From contig NZ_JACKVK010000015.1 of NCBI RefSeq assembly GCF_025823185.1, forward strand, positions 1 through 64,000: a stretch of 64,000 bases of DNA, written 5' to 3'. A model generated the notes under the pieces. The model made no database searches. It was not told the origin of the DNA and saw only the letters and a list, made by a program, of their open reading frames with translations. The position numbers and the translations under genes were made by a program. How positions within the stretch are numbered: the first letter of the stretch is position 1; every line of letters starts with the position of its first letter. This document shows positions 7,569-16,474 of the stretch, piece after piece. The stretch comes from Mycobacterium yunnanensis (lineage in GTDB: Bacteria > Actinomycetota > Actinomycetes > Mycobacteriales > Mycobacteriaceae).

Positions 7569-8767
7569 CGCGCGACGATCACCGACGAGCCGTGGCCGAA
7601 GAGGCCCTGGTTGGCGGTGACGCCGACGGTGGCGCCCTCGACCTGTCGGCCGATGGCCTGGCCCTTCAGCTGCCAGGTGAGCTCGCAGACCTGGGCGATC
7701 GCCTGAGCGGGAATGGCTTCGCCGAAGCAGGCCAACCCTCCCGACGGGTTGACCGGCACCCGACCGCCGATGGTGGTGGCCCCGCTGCGCAGCAGCTCTT
7801 CGGCTTCACCCTTGGCGCACAGGCCGAGGTGTTCGTACCAGTCGAGTTCCAGCGCCGTCGACAGGTCGTAGACCTCGGCCAGCGACACGTCCTCGGGGCC
7901 GATTCCGGCCTCGGCGTACGCGGCGTCGAGGATCTGGTCCTTGAACACTCGATCCGGGGTGGCGACCACGGCGGTGGAATCGGTCGCGATGTCGGGCAGT
8001 TCGGGCAGGTGCTGCGGGTAGCGCGGGGTCACCGTGCTGACCGCGCGCACCGAGGGCACACCCGCCACGGAACCAAGGTGCTTCTCGGCGAACGACTTCG
8101 AGGCGACGACCAGCGCGGCGGCGCCGTCGGAGGTGGCGCAGATGTCGAGCTGGCGCAGCGGGTCGGAGACCACGGGGCTGGCCAGCACGTCGGCGACCGC
8201 TGATTCCTTGCGGTAGCGCGCATTCGGGTTCTGCAGGCCGTGGCGGGAGTTCTTCACCTTCACCTGCGCGAAGTCCTCGGACGTGGCGCCGTAGAGATCC
8301 ATTCGGCGCCTCGCCAGCAGGGCGAAGTACACCGGGTTCATCGCGCCGATCAGGTGGAAGCGCTGCCAGTCCGGGTCGTTCTTGCGTTCGCCGCCGACGG
8401 GGGCGAAGGCGCCCTTGGGCGTGGTGTCGGCGCCGATGACCAAGGCGACGTCGCAGAAGCCGGCCAGGATGTGCGCGCGGGCGCTCTGTAGGGCTTGCGA
8501 GCCCGAGGCGCACGCGGCGTAGCTGGAACTGACGGGGACGCCGTTCCAGCCGAGCTTCTGCGCGAAGGTCGAGCCGGCGATGAAACCGGGGTAGCCGTTG
8601 CGGATGGTGTCGGCGCCGGCGACGAGTTGGATCTGCTGCCAGTCGAGGCCGGCCTCGGCCAGCGCGGCGCGTGCCGCCACCACGCCGTACTCGGTGAAGT
8701 CGCGTCCCCACTTGCCCCAGGGATGCATGCCGGCACCGAGGACGTAGAGCGGCTCGACGCTGGTCAC
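7565..8767 (-). CDS. Thiolase-family protein (lipid-transfer/SCP-x type), counterpart of Rv1627c
   Basis: A 400-residue thiolase-fold protein. The nucleophilic Cys lies in YAACASGSQAL, a His in the central region, and the C-terminal part has the NPSGGLACFGEAIPA and TANQGLFGHGSS motifs of the SCP-x/lipid-transfer subgroup. These proteins cleave or form C-C bonds in CoA thioesters during lipid or sterol breakdown, often with a DUF35 partner. The start is GTG 8767, which makes a GTGA overlap with the upstream DUF35 gene. The frame stays open further upstream, but that stretch is only the shadow of the DUF35 gene. The exact substrate is unknown. Confidence 0.9.
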   Translation of the reverse strand: MTSVEPLYVLGAGMHPWGKWGRDFTEYGVVAARAALAEAGLDWQQIQLVAGADTIRNGYPGFIAGSTFAQKLGWNGVPVSSSYAACASGSQALQSARAHILAGFCDVALVIGADTTPKGAFAPVGGERKNDPDWQRFHLIGAMNPVYFALLARRRMDLYGATSEDFAQVKVKNSRHGLQNPNARYRKESAVADVLASPVVSDPLRQLDICATSDGAAALVVASKSFAEKHLGSVAGVPSVRAVSTVTPRYPQHLPELPDIATDSTAVVATPDRVFKDQILDAAYAEAGIGPEDVSLAEVYDLSTALELDWYEHLGLCAKGEAEELLRSGATTIGGRVPVNPSGGLACFGEAIPAQAIAQVCELTWQLKGQAIGRQVEGATVGVTANQGLFGHGSSVIVAR

Positions 8768-9216
8768 GAGGCGACCCTCCAGGCGTGCACCGTGCGGACG
8801 AAGCCGTCGGCGTCGGTGTAGAGCGGCATGGTGGTCAGCTCCATCTCCATGCCCACCTTCAGGTCGGCGGCCAAGGTGCCCTCGACCACCTTGCCCAGGA
8901 TGATCAGTCCCTCGTCGACGAGTTCGACTGCGGCGATCGCGAACGGCACGAAGGGATCCGGGGCCGGGTAGGGGGCAGGCGGGGGATAGCGGTTCTCGGT
9001 GTAGCTCCACAGCGTGCCCCGCCGGGAGAGCGGGACCTGCTCGAGGTCCTCGCCGGTGCACGCCGGGTTGGGGCAGTTGTCCTCCCGCGGCGGGAACACG
9101 TAGGTGCCGCATTGCGTGCACTTGCCGGCGATCAGGTGGACGACGCCCGAGTCGTCGGCGGCGAACCATCCGTCGATGGCCGGTAGTGCGGCGGAGGCGT
9201 CGGTAGATGCAGGCAC
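8764..9216 (-). CDS. DUF35 / OB-fold Zn-ribbon acyl-CoA-associated protein, counterpart of Rv1628c
   Basis: A 150-residue protein of the DUF35 family: an N-terminal rubredoxin-like Zn ribbon with Cys pairs (KCTQCG ... CPNPAC) and a C-terminal OB fold (GTLWSYTENRYPPPAPY ... VVEGTLAADLKVGMEM). Such proteins form complexes with thiolases or with hydratases and bind the acyl-CoA. Coupling by GTGA overlap to the thiolase gene supports a two-subunit enzyme. Confidence 0.9.
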   Translation of the reverse strand: MPASTDASAALPAIDGWFAADDSGVVHLIAGKCTQCGTYVFPPREDNCPNPACTGEDLEQVPLSRRGTLWSYTENRYPPPAPYPAPDPFVPFAIAAVELVDEGLIILGKVVEGTLAADLKVGMEMELTTMPLYTDADGFVRTVHAWRVAS

Positions 9217-9272
9217 GGGGTCAGACTAAACGATGCGGCACCCCAAACTGCAACGTGTTGCAGTTATGAATG

Positions 9273-9947
9273 CTACGACGTGGCGTCGAGCAGGATCTGG
9301 ACCAACTCCTCGGGCTTGTCGCGCATGAGGTTGTGCGCGCCGTCGAGTGAGTAGGTCCTCCACCCCGGGTGATCGCGCACCTTGGCGTACGTCGCCGCGA
9401 AGGGCGAGTGCGTCGGCCAGCGTTCGGCGTAGACGAACACGCGTCGGCGGATCCGATTCGTAGCACCGGTGAGACGGATCGGCTGCATGAGCGAGGCGAG
9501 AGGATGCGCCGTGGCGCGGTCGTCGAAGAAGGGCAGTGGCGGCACTCCCCATCCGGTGGCGTCGACGGCTGCGTACCAGGCCCGTTGCTCGTCGTTGGTG
9601 AGTGTCCAGCACGAGTCACCGTCCTCGGGAATGAACGCGTCGAGGTAGACCAGCGAATCAACCTGCGCGGCAATCCGATCCGCGACGGCGGTGATCACCA
9701 TGCCGCCGTAGCTGTGTCCGACGAGAACTAAGCCGGTCGGGTCCGGCACGGTGCCGAGCGCGTTGAGGACGTCGGTGACGTGCGTGTCGAGGTTGACACC
9801 GCCGTTGGCGAGGTTCGCACGCTCGGCGACGCCGGTCAAGGTATAGCTCAGCACCCGGTGACCACGGCCTCGCAGGTCGGCGGCGAGATCGTCGAAGCAC
9901 CACGCGCCGTGGCACGCACCGGGGATGAGGACGTACGTGGGTGTCAT
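9273..9947 (-). CDS. Alpha/beta hydrolase (small esterase / hydroxynitrile-lyase-like)
   Basis: A 224-residue single-domain alpha/beta hydrolase. The oxyanion segment is LIPGACHGAWCFDDLAADL, the nucleophile elbow is GHSYGG, and the catalytic His is in DGAHNLM. The short GACHGAWCW-like N-terminus resembles the plant methylesterase/hydroxynitrile-lyase group found widely in actinobacteria. It is divergently placed against a LysR regulator with 71 bases between the starts, so LysR control is likely. The substrate cannot be read from the sequence. Confidence 0.85.
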   Translation of the reverse strand: MTPTYVLIPGACHGAWCFDDLAADLRGRGHRVLSYTLTGVAERANLANGGVNLDTHVTDVLNALGTVPDPTGLVLVGHSYGGMVITAVADRIAAQVDSLVYLDAFIPEDGDSCWTLTNDEQRAWYAAVDATGWGVPPLPFFDDRATAHPLASLMQPIRLTGATNRIRRRVFVYAERWPTHSPFAATYAKVRDHPGWRTYSLDGAHNLMRDKPEELVQILLDATS

Positions 9948-10018
9948 GCATCCCAGCGTCGGACGGATCGTTCCATAAGTCCAATACCAGTTCGAGCGCC
10001 AAACTATCGTGACTGCTT

Positions 10019-10921
10019 ATGGAACTCCGGCAGCTCGAGTACCTGGTCGCCGTCGCCGAACTCGCCAACTTCACGAGGGCCGCCGAGCGGCTCCACGTCG
10101 CGCAACCGGCGGTCAGTGCCCAGATCCGCAAGCTGGAGCGCGAACTCGGGCAGCCACTGCTGGACCGCTCGACCCGAACCGTGGTCCTGACGGCGGCAGG
10201 CAGGGCGGCGCTCCCGCACGCGAAGGCTGCGCTGGCGTCCGTCGGCGACGTCACCCGCGCGGTCGCCGAGCTCACCAACCTGGTCGCCGGCTCCGTCTCC
10301 ATCGGCACGGTGACCGCCCACGACGTCGACCTCGCGGGCGTGCTCGCCGACTTTCACGCCGCCCACCCAGGGGTCGAGATCACCTTGAGTACGGACAATT
10401 CCGACGTCCTGATGGATCGGTTGCGCAATGGCGCGCTCGACGTGGCGATCGTGTCGGTGGTCTCCGACGAACGTCCCGAGGGGCTCGACGTCGACGTGCT
10501 CACCGACGAAGCGTTCGACGCGGCAGTGAGTCATGACGACGAAATGGCGGGCACGACGACCATCGGGTTGGCCGCTCTCGCCGAAAGATCGCTGATTGCC
10601 CTTCCGGTCGGCACCGGTCTGCGAACGAGGCTCGACCAAGCGTTCGCCGCCGCGGGGTTGTCAGCCCGCATCGCCTTCGAGGCGTCGACCCCCATCGCGG
10701 TGGCGGAGCTCGCCGAGCGAGGGCTCGGCGTCGCCATCGTGCCGAGCTCGGTGGCGCGAACCAGGCCGGCATTGCACCCCGTCAGCATCAGGCCGGAGTT
10801 GCGAGGCCGTCTGGTGCTGGCCGCGCGGTCGACGGGCCCCGTCAGCCCCGCCGCGGCCGCCTTGCTGCAGACGGCACGGCGTCTCGTCGTGTCGGCGGGG
10901 GTGAATAGAGTGAGGGCGTGA
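10019..10921 (+). CDS. LysR-family transcriptional regulator
   Basis: A 300-residue LysR regulator. The N-terminal winged helix (MELRQLEYLVAVAELANFTRAAERLHVAQPAVSAQI) matches the family, followed by a linker helix and a periplasmic-binding-like effector domain (STDNSDVLMDRLRNGALDVAIVSV). It is divergent from the small hydrolase gene and probably controls it, as is common for LysR pairs. Its 3' end overlaps the polA start by GTGA, although a functional link with polA is not expected. Confidence 0.92.
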   Translation: MELRQLEYLVAVAELANFTRAAERLHVAQPAVSAQIRKLERELGQPLLDRSTRTVVLTAAGRAALPHAKAALASVGDVTRAVAELTNLVAGSVSIGTVTAHDVDLAGVLADFHAAHPGVEITLSTDNSDVLMDRLRNGALDVAIVSVVSDERPEGLDVDVLTDEAFDAAVSHDDEMAGTTTIGLAALAERSLIALPVGTGLRTRLDQAFAAAGLSARIAFEASTPIAVAELAERGLGVAIVPSSVARTRPALHPVSIRPELRGRLVLAARSTGPVSPAAAALLQTARRLVVSAGVNRVRA

Positions 10922-13626
10922 GCCCCGCCAAGACCAGCACCAAGATCGACACCAAGCCCACGCTGATGCTTTTGGACGGCAATTCGCTGGCGTTCCGGGC
11001 GTTCTACGCCCTGCCCGCGGAGAACTTCAAGACCCAGGGCGGCCTGACCACCAACGCGGTCTACGGCTTCACGGCCATGCTGATCAACCTGCTGCGCGAC
11101 GAGCAGCCGACGCACATCGCGGCAGCCTTCGACGTCTCACGGCAGACGTTCCGCTCCGAGAAGTACCCGGAGTACAAGGCGGGTCGCTCGGCGACCCCCG
11201 ACGAGTTCCGCGGCCAGATCGACATCACCAAGGAAGTCCTCCAGGCATTGGGCATCACCGCACTGGCCGAGCCGGGTTTCGAGGCCGACGACATCATCGC
11301 GACCCTGGCCACCCAGGCCGAGGCCGAGGGCTACCGGGTGCTGGTCGTCACCGGCGACCGTGACGCGTTACAGCTCGTCAGCGACGACGTCACGGTGCTG
11401 TACCCGCGCAAGGGCGTCTCGGAGCTGACCCGGTTCACCCCCGAGGCCGTCGTCGAGAAGTACGGTCTGACCCCCACGCAGTACCCGGACTTCGCGGCGC
11501 TGCGCGGCGACCCCAGCGACAACCTGCCCGGCATTCCCGGTGTGGGCGAGAAGACCGCGTCGAAGTGGATCGTCGAGTACGGCTCGCTGCAGGCACTCGT
11601 CGACGGCGTCGACACCGTGAAGGGCAAGGTTGGAGACGCCTTGCGCGCCAACCTCTCTCACGTCATCCTCAACCGCGATCTGACCGAGTTGGTCAAGGAC
11701 GTCCCGCTTCCGCAGACCCCGGACACGCTCCGGATGATGCCCTGGGACCGCGACCAGATCCACCGACTCTTCGACGACCTAGAATTTCGCGTCCTGCGCG
11801 ACCGCCTCTTCGACACCCTGGCCTCCGCCGATCCCGAAGTGGACCAGGGTTTCGACGTCCGCGGCGGGGCGCTGGAACGCGGCACGCTGGCGACGTGGCT
11901 CGCCGACCACGGCAAGGGGCAACGCTTTGGCCTCGCCGTGGTGGGCAACCACCTCGCGTTCGACTCGGACGCGACCGCGCTGGCGATCGTCTCCGGCGAC
12001 GGCGAGGGTGTCTACCTCGACACCGCCGCGATGGATCCCGCCGACGAGAAGGCCCTGGCCGCCTGGCTCGCCGATCCGTCGATCCCGAAGTCCCTGCACG
12101 AGGCCAAGCTCGCCATGCACGACCTCGCGGGCCGCGGGTGGGAGCTCAAGGGCGTCACCTCCGACACCGCCCTGGCGGCCTACCTGGTGCGCCCCGGACA
12201 ACGCAGCTTCGCCCTCGACGACCTCGCCGTGCGCTACCTCAAGCGCGAGCTCCGCGCCGAAAACCCCGAGCAGCAACAACTCTCGCTCCTCGACGACGAA
12301 GACGGGGTCGACGACCAAGCCGTGCAGACGTTGCTCCTGCGAGCCTCGGCGGTGGCCGACCTCGCCAACGCCTTGGACGAGGAGCTGGCCAGGATCGACT
12401 CCTCGGCACTCCTTGGCGACATGGAGCTCCCGGTGCAACGGGTGCTCGCGCAGCTGGAGTCGACCGGCATCGCCATCGACACCGACCTGCTGGGACAGCT
12501 GCAGAGTCAGTTCGCCGACCTGATCCGCAACGCCGCCGAGGCCGCCTACGCGGTGATCGGCAAGCAGATCAACCTCGGCTCGCCCAAGCAGCTTCAGGTG
12601 GTGCTGTTCGACGAGCTGGAGATGCCGAAGACCAAGCGCACCAAGACGGGCTACACCACCGACGCCGACGCGCTCCAGGGACTCTTCGACAAGACCGGAC
12701 ATCCGTTCCTGCAGCATCTGCTCGCCCACCGCGACGCCACCCGGCTGAAGGTCACCGTGGACGGGCTGCTGGCATCGGTCGCCGCCGACGGGCGCATCCA
12801 CACCACGTTCAACCAGACCATCGCGGCGACCGGGCGACTCTCGTCGACCGAGCCCAATCTGCAGAACATCCCGATCCGCACCGAGGCCGGTCGCGAAATT
12901 CGCAACGGCTTCATCGTGGGCGACGGCTACACCGAGCTCATGACCGCGGACTACAGCCAGATCGAGATGCGGATCATGGCCCACCTGTCCAAGGACGAGG
13001 GCCTGATCGAAGCGTTCAACACCGGTGAGGACCTGCACTCCTTCGTCGCATCCCGGGCATTCGACGTCCCCATCGACGAAGTGACCGCCGAACTGCGCCG
13101 CCGCGTCAAGGCGATGTCCTACGGGCTGGCCTACGGTCTGAGCGCCTACGGTCTCGCCGCGCAGCTCAAGATCAGCACCGAGGAGGCCAAGGTGCAGATG
13201 GATGCGTACTTCTCCCGTTTCGGCGGCATCCGCGACTACCTCCGCGACATCGTCGACCAGGCCCGCAAGGACGGCTACACCTCGACCGTGTTCGGTCGGC
13301 GGCGCTACCTGCCGGAGCTGGACAGCAGCAACCGCAACGTCCGCGAGGCCGCCGAGCGGGCGGCGCTGAACGCCCCGATCCAGGGCAGCGCCGCCGACAT
13401 CATCAAGGTGGCGATGATCAACACCGAGGCCGCCATCCGCGACGCCGGACTGAGGTCACGGATGCTGTTGCAGGTCCACGACGAGCTGCTGTTCGAGGTG
13501 GCCGAGGGTGAGCGAGATCGTCTCGACGAGTTGGTCCGCGCGGAGATGGGTGGGGCCTACCCGCTCGACGTCCCGCTGGAGGTGTCGGTGGGCTACGGCC
13601 GCAGTTGGGACGCCGCGGCGCACTAA
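10918..13626 (+). CDS. polA: DNA polymerase I
   Basis: A 902-residue DNA polymerase I, close to the usual mycobacterial length. Residues about 1-300 form the 5'-nuclease domain (LLDGNSLAFRAFYALP; FEADDIIATLA; GDRDALQL). The middle domain is the degenerate 3'-5' exonuclease-like region lacking the acidic proofreading residues, as usual in mycobacteria. The C-terminal polymerase has motif A (DYSQIEMRIMAH), motif B (RRRVKAMSYGLAYGLSAYGL) and motif C (QVHDELLFEV). It acts in Okazaki-fragment processing and excision repair. The GTG start overlaps the LysR stop. Confidence 0.98.
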   Translation: MSPAKTSTKIDTKPTLMLLDGNSLAFRAFYALPAENFKTQGGLTTNAVYGFTAMLINLLRDEQPTHIAAAFDVSRQTFRSEKYPEYKAGRSATPDEFRGQIDITKEVLQALGITALAEPGFEADDIIATLATQAEAEGYRVLVVTGDRDALQLVSDDVTVLYPRKGVSELTRFTPEAVVEKYGLTPTQYPDFAALRGDPSDNLPGIPGVGEKTASKWIVEYGSLQALVDGVDTVKGKVGDALRANLSHVILNRDLTELVKDVPLPQTPDTLRMMPWDRDQIHRLFDDLEFRVLRDRLFDTLASADPEVDQGFDVRGGALERGTLATWLADHGKGQRFGLAVVGNHLAFDSDATALAIVSGDGEGVYLDTAAMDPADEKALAAWLADPSIPKSLHEAKLAMHDLAGRGWELKGVTSDTALAAYLVRPGQRSFALDDLAVRYLKRELRAENPEQQQLSLLDDEDGVDDQAVQTLLLRASAVADLANALDEELARIDSSALLGDMELPVQRVLAQLESTGIAIDTDLLGQLQSQFADLIRNAAEAAYAVIGKQINLGSPKQLQVVLFDELEMPKTKRTKTGYTTDADALQGLFDKTGHPFLQHLLAHRDATRLKVTVDGLLASVAADGRIHTTFNQTIAATGRLSSTEPNLQNIPIRTEAGREIRNGFIVGDGYTELMTADYSQIEMRIMAHLSKDEGLIEAFNTGEDLHSFVASRAFDVPIDEVTAELRRRVKAMSYGLAYGLSAYGLAAQLKISTEEAKVQMDAYFSRFGGIRDYLRDIVDQARKDGYTSTVFGRRRYLPELDSSNRNVREAAERAALNAPIQGSAADIIKVAMINTEAAIRDAGLRSRMLLQVHDELLFEVAEGERDRLDELVRAEMGGAYPLDVPLEVSVGYGRSWDAAAH

Positions 13627-14762
13627 ACGACGGGGGAGCGGTAGGCCGCGAAGGTCTGCAGCACGGGCGTTGCCGCGCGCGCCGCGTACAGCGCGTAAGT
13701 CTCTTCGGTCAGCAACGCGTGCACCCGGGCGTCGCCGAAGCCCCGGTCGAGGCGGTCCCGGACGAAGGCCAACTCGACGACCTGCGCGGCGAAGGCCTTG
13801 ACCCCGGTGGCGGCGGGCTTGCCGGCGAAGCGGGCCACCTCGGCAACTGCACGCTTCCTGGCCGCCAGGGACCTCAACCAGGTGGCCTCGTTGGGCGTCA
13901 CCAGGCCAGCGGCCACCATGCCGGGCAATTTCGCCGCGACGACGCGCTGCTCGCGGCGCCGACTGGTCACCGCCAACACGATCGCCAGGCCGAACACCGG
14001 CACCATCCACAGCAGGTAGACGAGGAAGTACGCCTCGATGCCGAAGAACGACGACCCGTTCCACAGTGCGTGCATCACCACCGCGCCGGCGTAACCGGCC
14101 AGGATGCATCCCGCCTTCCCGACGGGGTTGCGGCGTTGCAACGCGAAGTAGACGCCGATGGCGGTCATCGTGGTGAACAGCGGATGGGCGAAGGGCCCCA
14201 TGATGAGCCGCAGCCCGGCCGTGGCCAGCGACCCGCCCAGGGTCTCACCGCCGCCGATGTAGGCGATGTTCTCCAGCCAGGCGAAGCCGGCGGCGACGAT
14301 GCCCGCGTAGACCAGGCAGTCGGTCAGCGAGTTCAGTTCGTTGCGGCGACGTCCCGTCATCATGATCAGCAGGAACACGCCCTTGGCGGCCTCTTCGACG
14401 ATGGGCGCCACGATCGCCAGGGTGACGAACTCGTCGATCGCGGCCTCGCCGGTCGCCAACAGCGATCCGAAGACCAGTTCCAGCACGATCGAGACCACGA
14501 CTGCCACCGACGCACCCCAGCCGAAGGCCAACACCAGCAGGCGTGGGGGCTCGGGTTCCCACCGGTCCAACCACAGGTAGGCCAGCAGCACCGCGACGAC
14601 CGCGATCGTGGCGAACACGAAGCCGATCGCCGTGCCCGCCGGGTTGACGGCCGTCAACAGGATTACCGAGAGACCTGCGACGACGCCCATGGCGACGATG
14701 GCGCCTAGCGGTGCGCCGACCTTGCGAATCTTGCGGGTTGACGGCGCGTAGGGGTACGACAC
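13623..14762 (-). CDS. PrsW-family intramembrane metalloprotease
   Basis: A 379-residue membrane protein. After two N-terminal hydrophobic helices it shows the PrsW/CPBP-type motifs: APIVEEAAKG (glutamate pair), FAWLENIAYI, GPFAHPLFTTM and VVMHALWN, supplying the conserved Glu and His residues. In Bacillus PrsW makes the first cut of an anti-sigma factor; the substrate here is unknown. Its 3' end overlaps the polA stop by four bases in convergent orientation. The last 110 residues are cytoplasmic and charged. Confidence 0.9.
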   Translation of the reverse strand: MSYPYAPSTRKIRKVGAPLGAIVAMGVVAGLSVILLTAVNPAGTAIGFVFATIAVVAVLLAYLWLDRWEPEPPRLLVLAFGWGASVAVVVSIVLELVFGSLLATGEAAIDEFVTLAIVAPIVEEAAKGVFLLIMMTGRRRNELNSLTDCLVYAGIVAAGFAWLENIAYIGGGETLGGSLATAGLRLIMGPFAHPLFTTMTAIGVYFALQRRNPVGKAGCILAGYAGAVVMHALWNGSSFFGIEAYFLVYLLWMVPVFGLAIVLAVTSRRREQRVVAAKLPGMVAAGLVTPNEATWLRSLAARKRAVAEVARFAGKPAATGVKAFAAQVVELAFVRDRLDRGFGDARVHALLTEETYALYAARAATPVLQTFAAYRSPVV

Positions 14763-14793
14763 GGTGGCAGCCTAACGGTCGACTAGACCCAGG

Positions 14794-14824
14794 TTTGTCC
14801 AGCGTGTACCCGGTCGAGTAGGCT
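14794..14824 (+). promoter_or_regulatory. Probable rpsA promoter and leader
   Basis: TTGTCC at 14794-14799 and TAGGCT at 14819-14824 (TAnnnT type) are spaced by 19 bases. This would give a 5' leader of about 90 nt before the rpsA ATG at 14920, including a short GC hairpin (gcgcg ctcca cgcgc) and a GGAG site at 14905-14908. S1 genes are commonly autoregulated through their leader. Confidence 0.4.
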
Positions 14825-14919
14825 CTTCGGGTACCCGTGTGCGCGCTCCACGCGCGTAGCACCAGTACACAACACCAATTCCGTCCCTACGATAAAACCT
14901 GTCCGGAGCCATCCACCAC

Positions 14920-16380
14920 ATGCCAAGCCCCTCCATCACCTCGCCGCAAGTAGCCATCAACGACATTGGCTCGGCCGAGGATTTCATGGCCGCGATCGAC
15001 AAGACCATCAAGTACTTCAACGATGGCGACATCGTCGAGGGAACGATCGTCAAGGTCGACCGCGACGAAGTCTTGCTCGACATCGGTTACAAGACCGAAG
15101 GCGTCATCCCCTCTCGCGAGCTCTCGATCAAGCACGACGTCGACCCCTCAGAGGTTGTGTCCGTCGGCGACGAGATCGAAGCCCTGGTCCTCACCAAGGA
15201 GGACAAGGAAGGCCGCCTGATCCTGTCCAAGAAGCGTGCTCAGTACGAGCGCGCCTGGGGCACCATCGAGGAACTCAAGGAGAAGGACGAGGCCGTCAAG
15301 GGCACCGTCATCGAGGTCGTCAAGGGCGGTCTGATCCTCGACATCGGCCTCCGTGGCTTCCTGCCGGCGTCGCTGGTGGAGATGCGCCGGGTCCGCGACC
15401 TGCAGCCGTACATCGGTCAGCAGATCGAGGCCAAGATCATCGAGCTCGACAAGAACCGCAACAACGTGGTCCTGAGCCGTCGGGCGTGGCTGGAACAGAC
15501 GCAGTCCGCGGTCCGCAGCGAGTTCCTCAACCAGCTGCAGAAGGGCGCGGTCCGCAAGGGTGTCGTCAGCTCCATCGTCAACTTCGGTGCCTTCGTGGAC
15601 CTGGGCGGCGTCGACGGCCTGGTGCACGTCTCCGAGCTGTCCTGGAAGCACATCGACCATCCCTCCGAGGTCGTCACCGTCGGCGACGAGGTCACCGTCG
15701 AGGTGCTCGACGTCGACATGGACCGCGAGCGGGTGTCGTTGTCGCTCAAGGCAACTCAGGAAGATCCGTGGCGCCACTTCGCGCGTACCCACGCGATCGG
15801 CCAGATCGTCCCCGGCAAGGTCACCAAGCTGGTGCCCTTCGGTGCGTTCGTTCGCGTCGAAGAGGGCATCGAGGGCCTGGTGCACATCTCGGAGCTCTCC
15901 GAGCGCCACGTCGAGGTGCCGGACCAGGTCGTCCAGGTTGGCGACGACGCCATGGTGAAGGTCATCGACATCGATCTCGATCGTCGTCGTATCTCGCTCA
16001 GCCTCAAGCAGGCCAACGAGGACTACACCGAGGAGTTCGACCCGTCGAAGTACGGCATGGCCGACAGCTACGACGACGCGGGCAACTACATCTTCCCCGA
16101 GGGCTTCGACTCCGAGACCAACGAGTGGCTCGAAGGCTTCGAGAAGCAGCGTGACGAGTGGGAGGCCCGGTACGCCGAGGCCGAGCGTCGCCACAAGATG
16201 CACACCGCGCAGATGGAGAAGTTCGCGGCAGCCGACGCGGAGGCGGCCAGCAGGCCCGCCACCGCCAACAGCTCCTCGTCCTCGACGTCGTCCAGCTCGG
16301 GTCCCGAGTCCACCGGCGGAACGCTGGCCAGCGATGCTCAGCTGGCCGCGCTGCGGGAGAAGCTCGCGGGCAACGCCTGA
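14920..16380 (+). CDS. rpsA: 30S ribosomal protein S1
   Basis: A 486-residue S1 protein with four S1/OB repeats: starting near DIVEGTIVKVDRDEVLLDIG, VKGTVIEVVKGGLILDIG, RKGVVSSIVNFGAFVDLGG and VPGKVTKLVPFGAFVRVEE. The fourth repeat is followed by an acidic linker and a Ser-rich tail (residues about 445-465) that ends in a short conserved helix. The number of repeats is the actinobacterial four rather than the six of E. coli. It binds mRNA on the small subunit. A hairpin follows the gene. Confidence 0.98.
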   Translation: MPSPSITSPQVAINDIGSAEDFMAAIDKTIKYFNDGDIVEGTIVKVDRDEVLLDIGYKTEGVIPSRELSIKHDVDPSEVVSVGDEIEALVLTKEDKEGRLILSKKRAQYERAWGTIEELKEKDEAVKGTVIEVVKGGLILDIGLRGFLPASLVEMRRVRDLQPYIGQQIEAKIIELDKNRNNVVLSRRAWLEQTQSAVRSEFLNQLQKGAVRKGVVSSIVNFGAFVDLGGVDGLVHVSELSWKHIDHPSEVVTVGDEVTVEVLDVDMDRERVSLSLKATQEDPWRHFARTHAIGQIVPGKVTKLVPFGAFVRVEEGIEGLVHISELSERHVEVPDQVVQVGDDAMVKVIDIDLDRRRISLSLKQANEDYTEEFDPSKYGMADSYDDAGNYIFPEGFDSETNEWLEGFEKQRDEWEARYAEAERRHKMHTAQMEKFAAADAEAASRPATANSSSSSTSSSSGPESTGGTLASDAQLAALREKLAGNA

Positions 16381-16413
16381 CATTCAGCACGGCGTAACAC
16401 GTAGTACGACAGG

Positions 16414-16441
16414 ACGCCCCGGCTCATCAGAGCCGGGGCGT
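16414..16441 (+). terminator. rpsA terminator hairpin
   Basis: A perfect 11-bp inverted repeat (arms 16414-16424 and 16431-16441, loop CATCAG) lies 33 bases after the rpsA stop. An outer pairing ACGAC/GTCGT extends it. There is no U tract beyond TTCGTCGTCT. It separates rpsA from coaE. Confidence 0.75.
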
Positions 16442-16474
16442 TCGTCGTCTGCGGGGGCCTGACAGACTGGGCCC

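Noticed and set aside
11779..13038. 419-residue open frame antisense to polA
   Set aside because: Follows the third-position GC bias of polA; composition is not protein-like.
14840..14870. Riboswitch-like leader before rpsA
   Set aside because: Only a short GC hairpin is visible and no known aptamer pattern is recognised.
15148..16383. 411-residue open frame antisense to rpsA
   Set aside because: High-GC shadow of rpsA; no start signal and no recognisable family.
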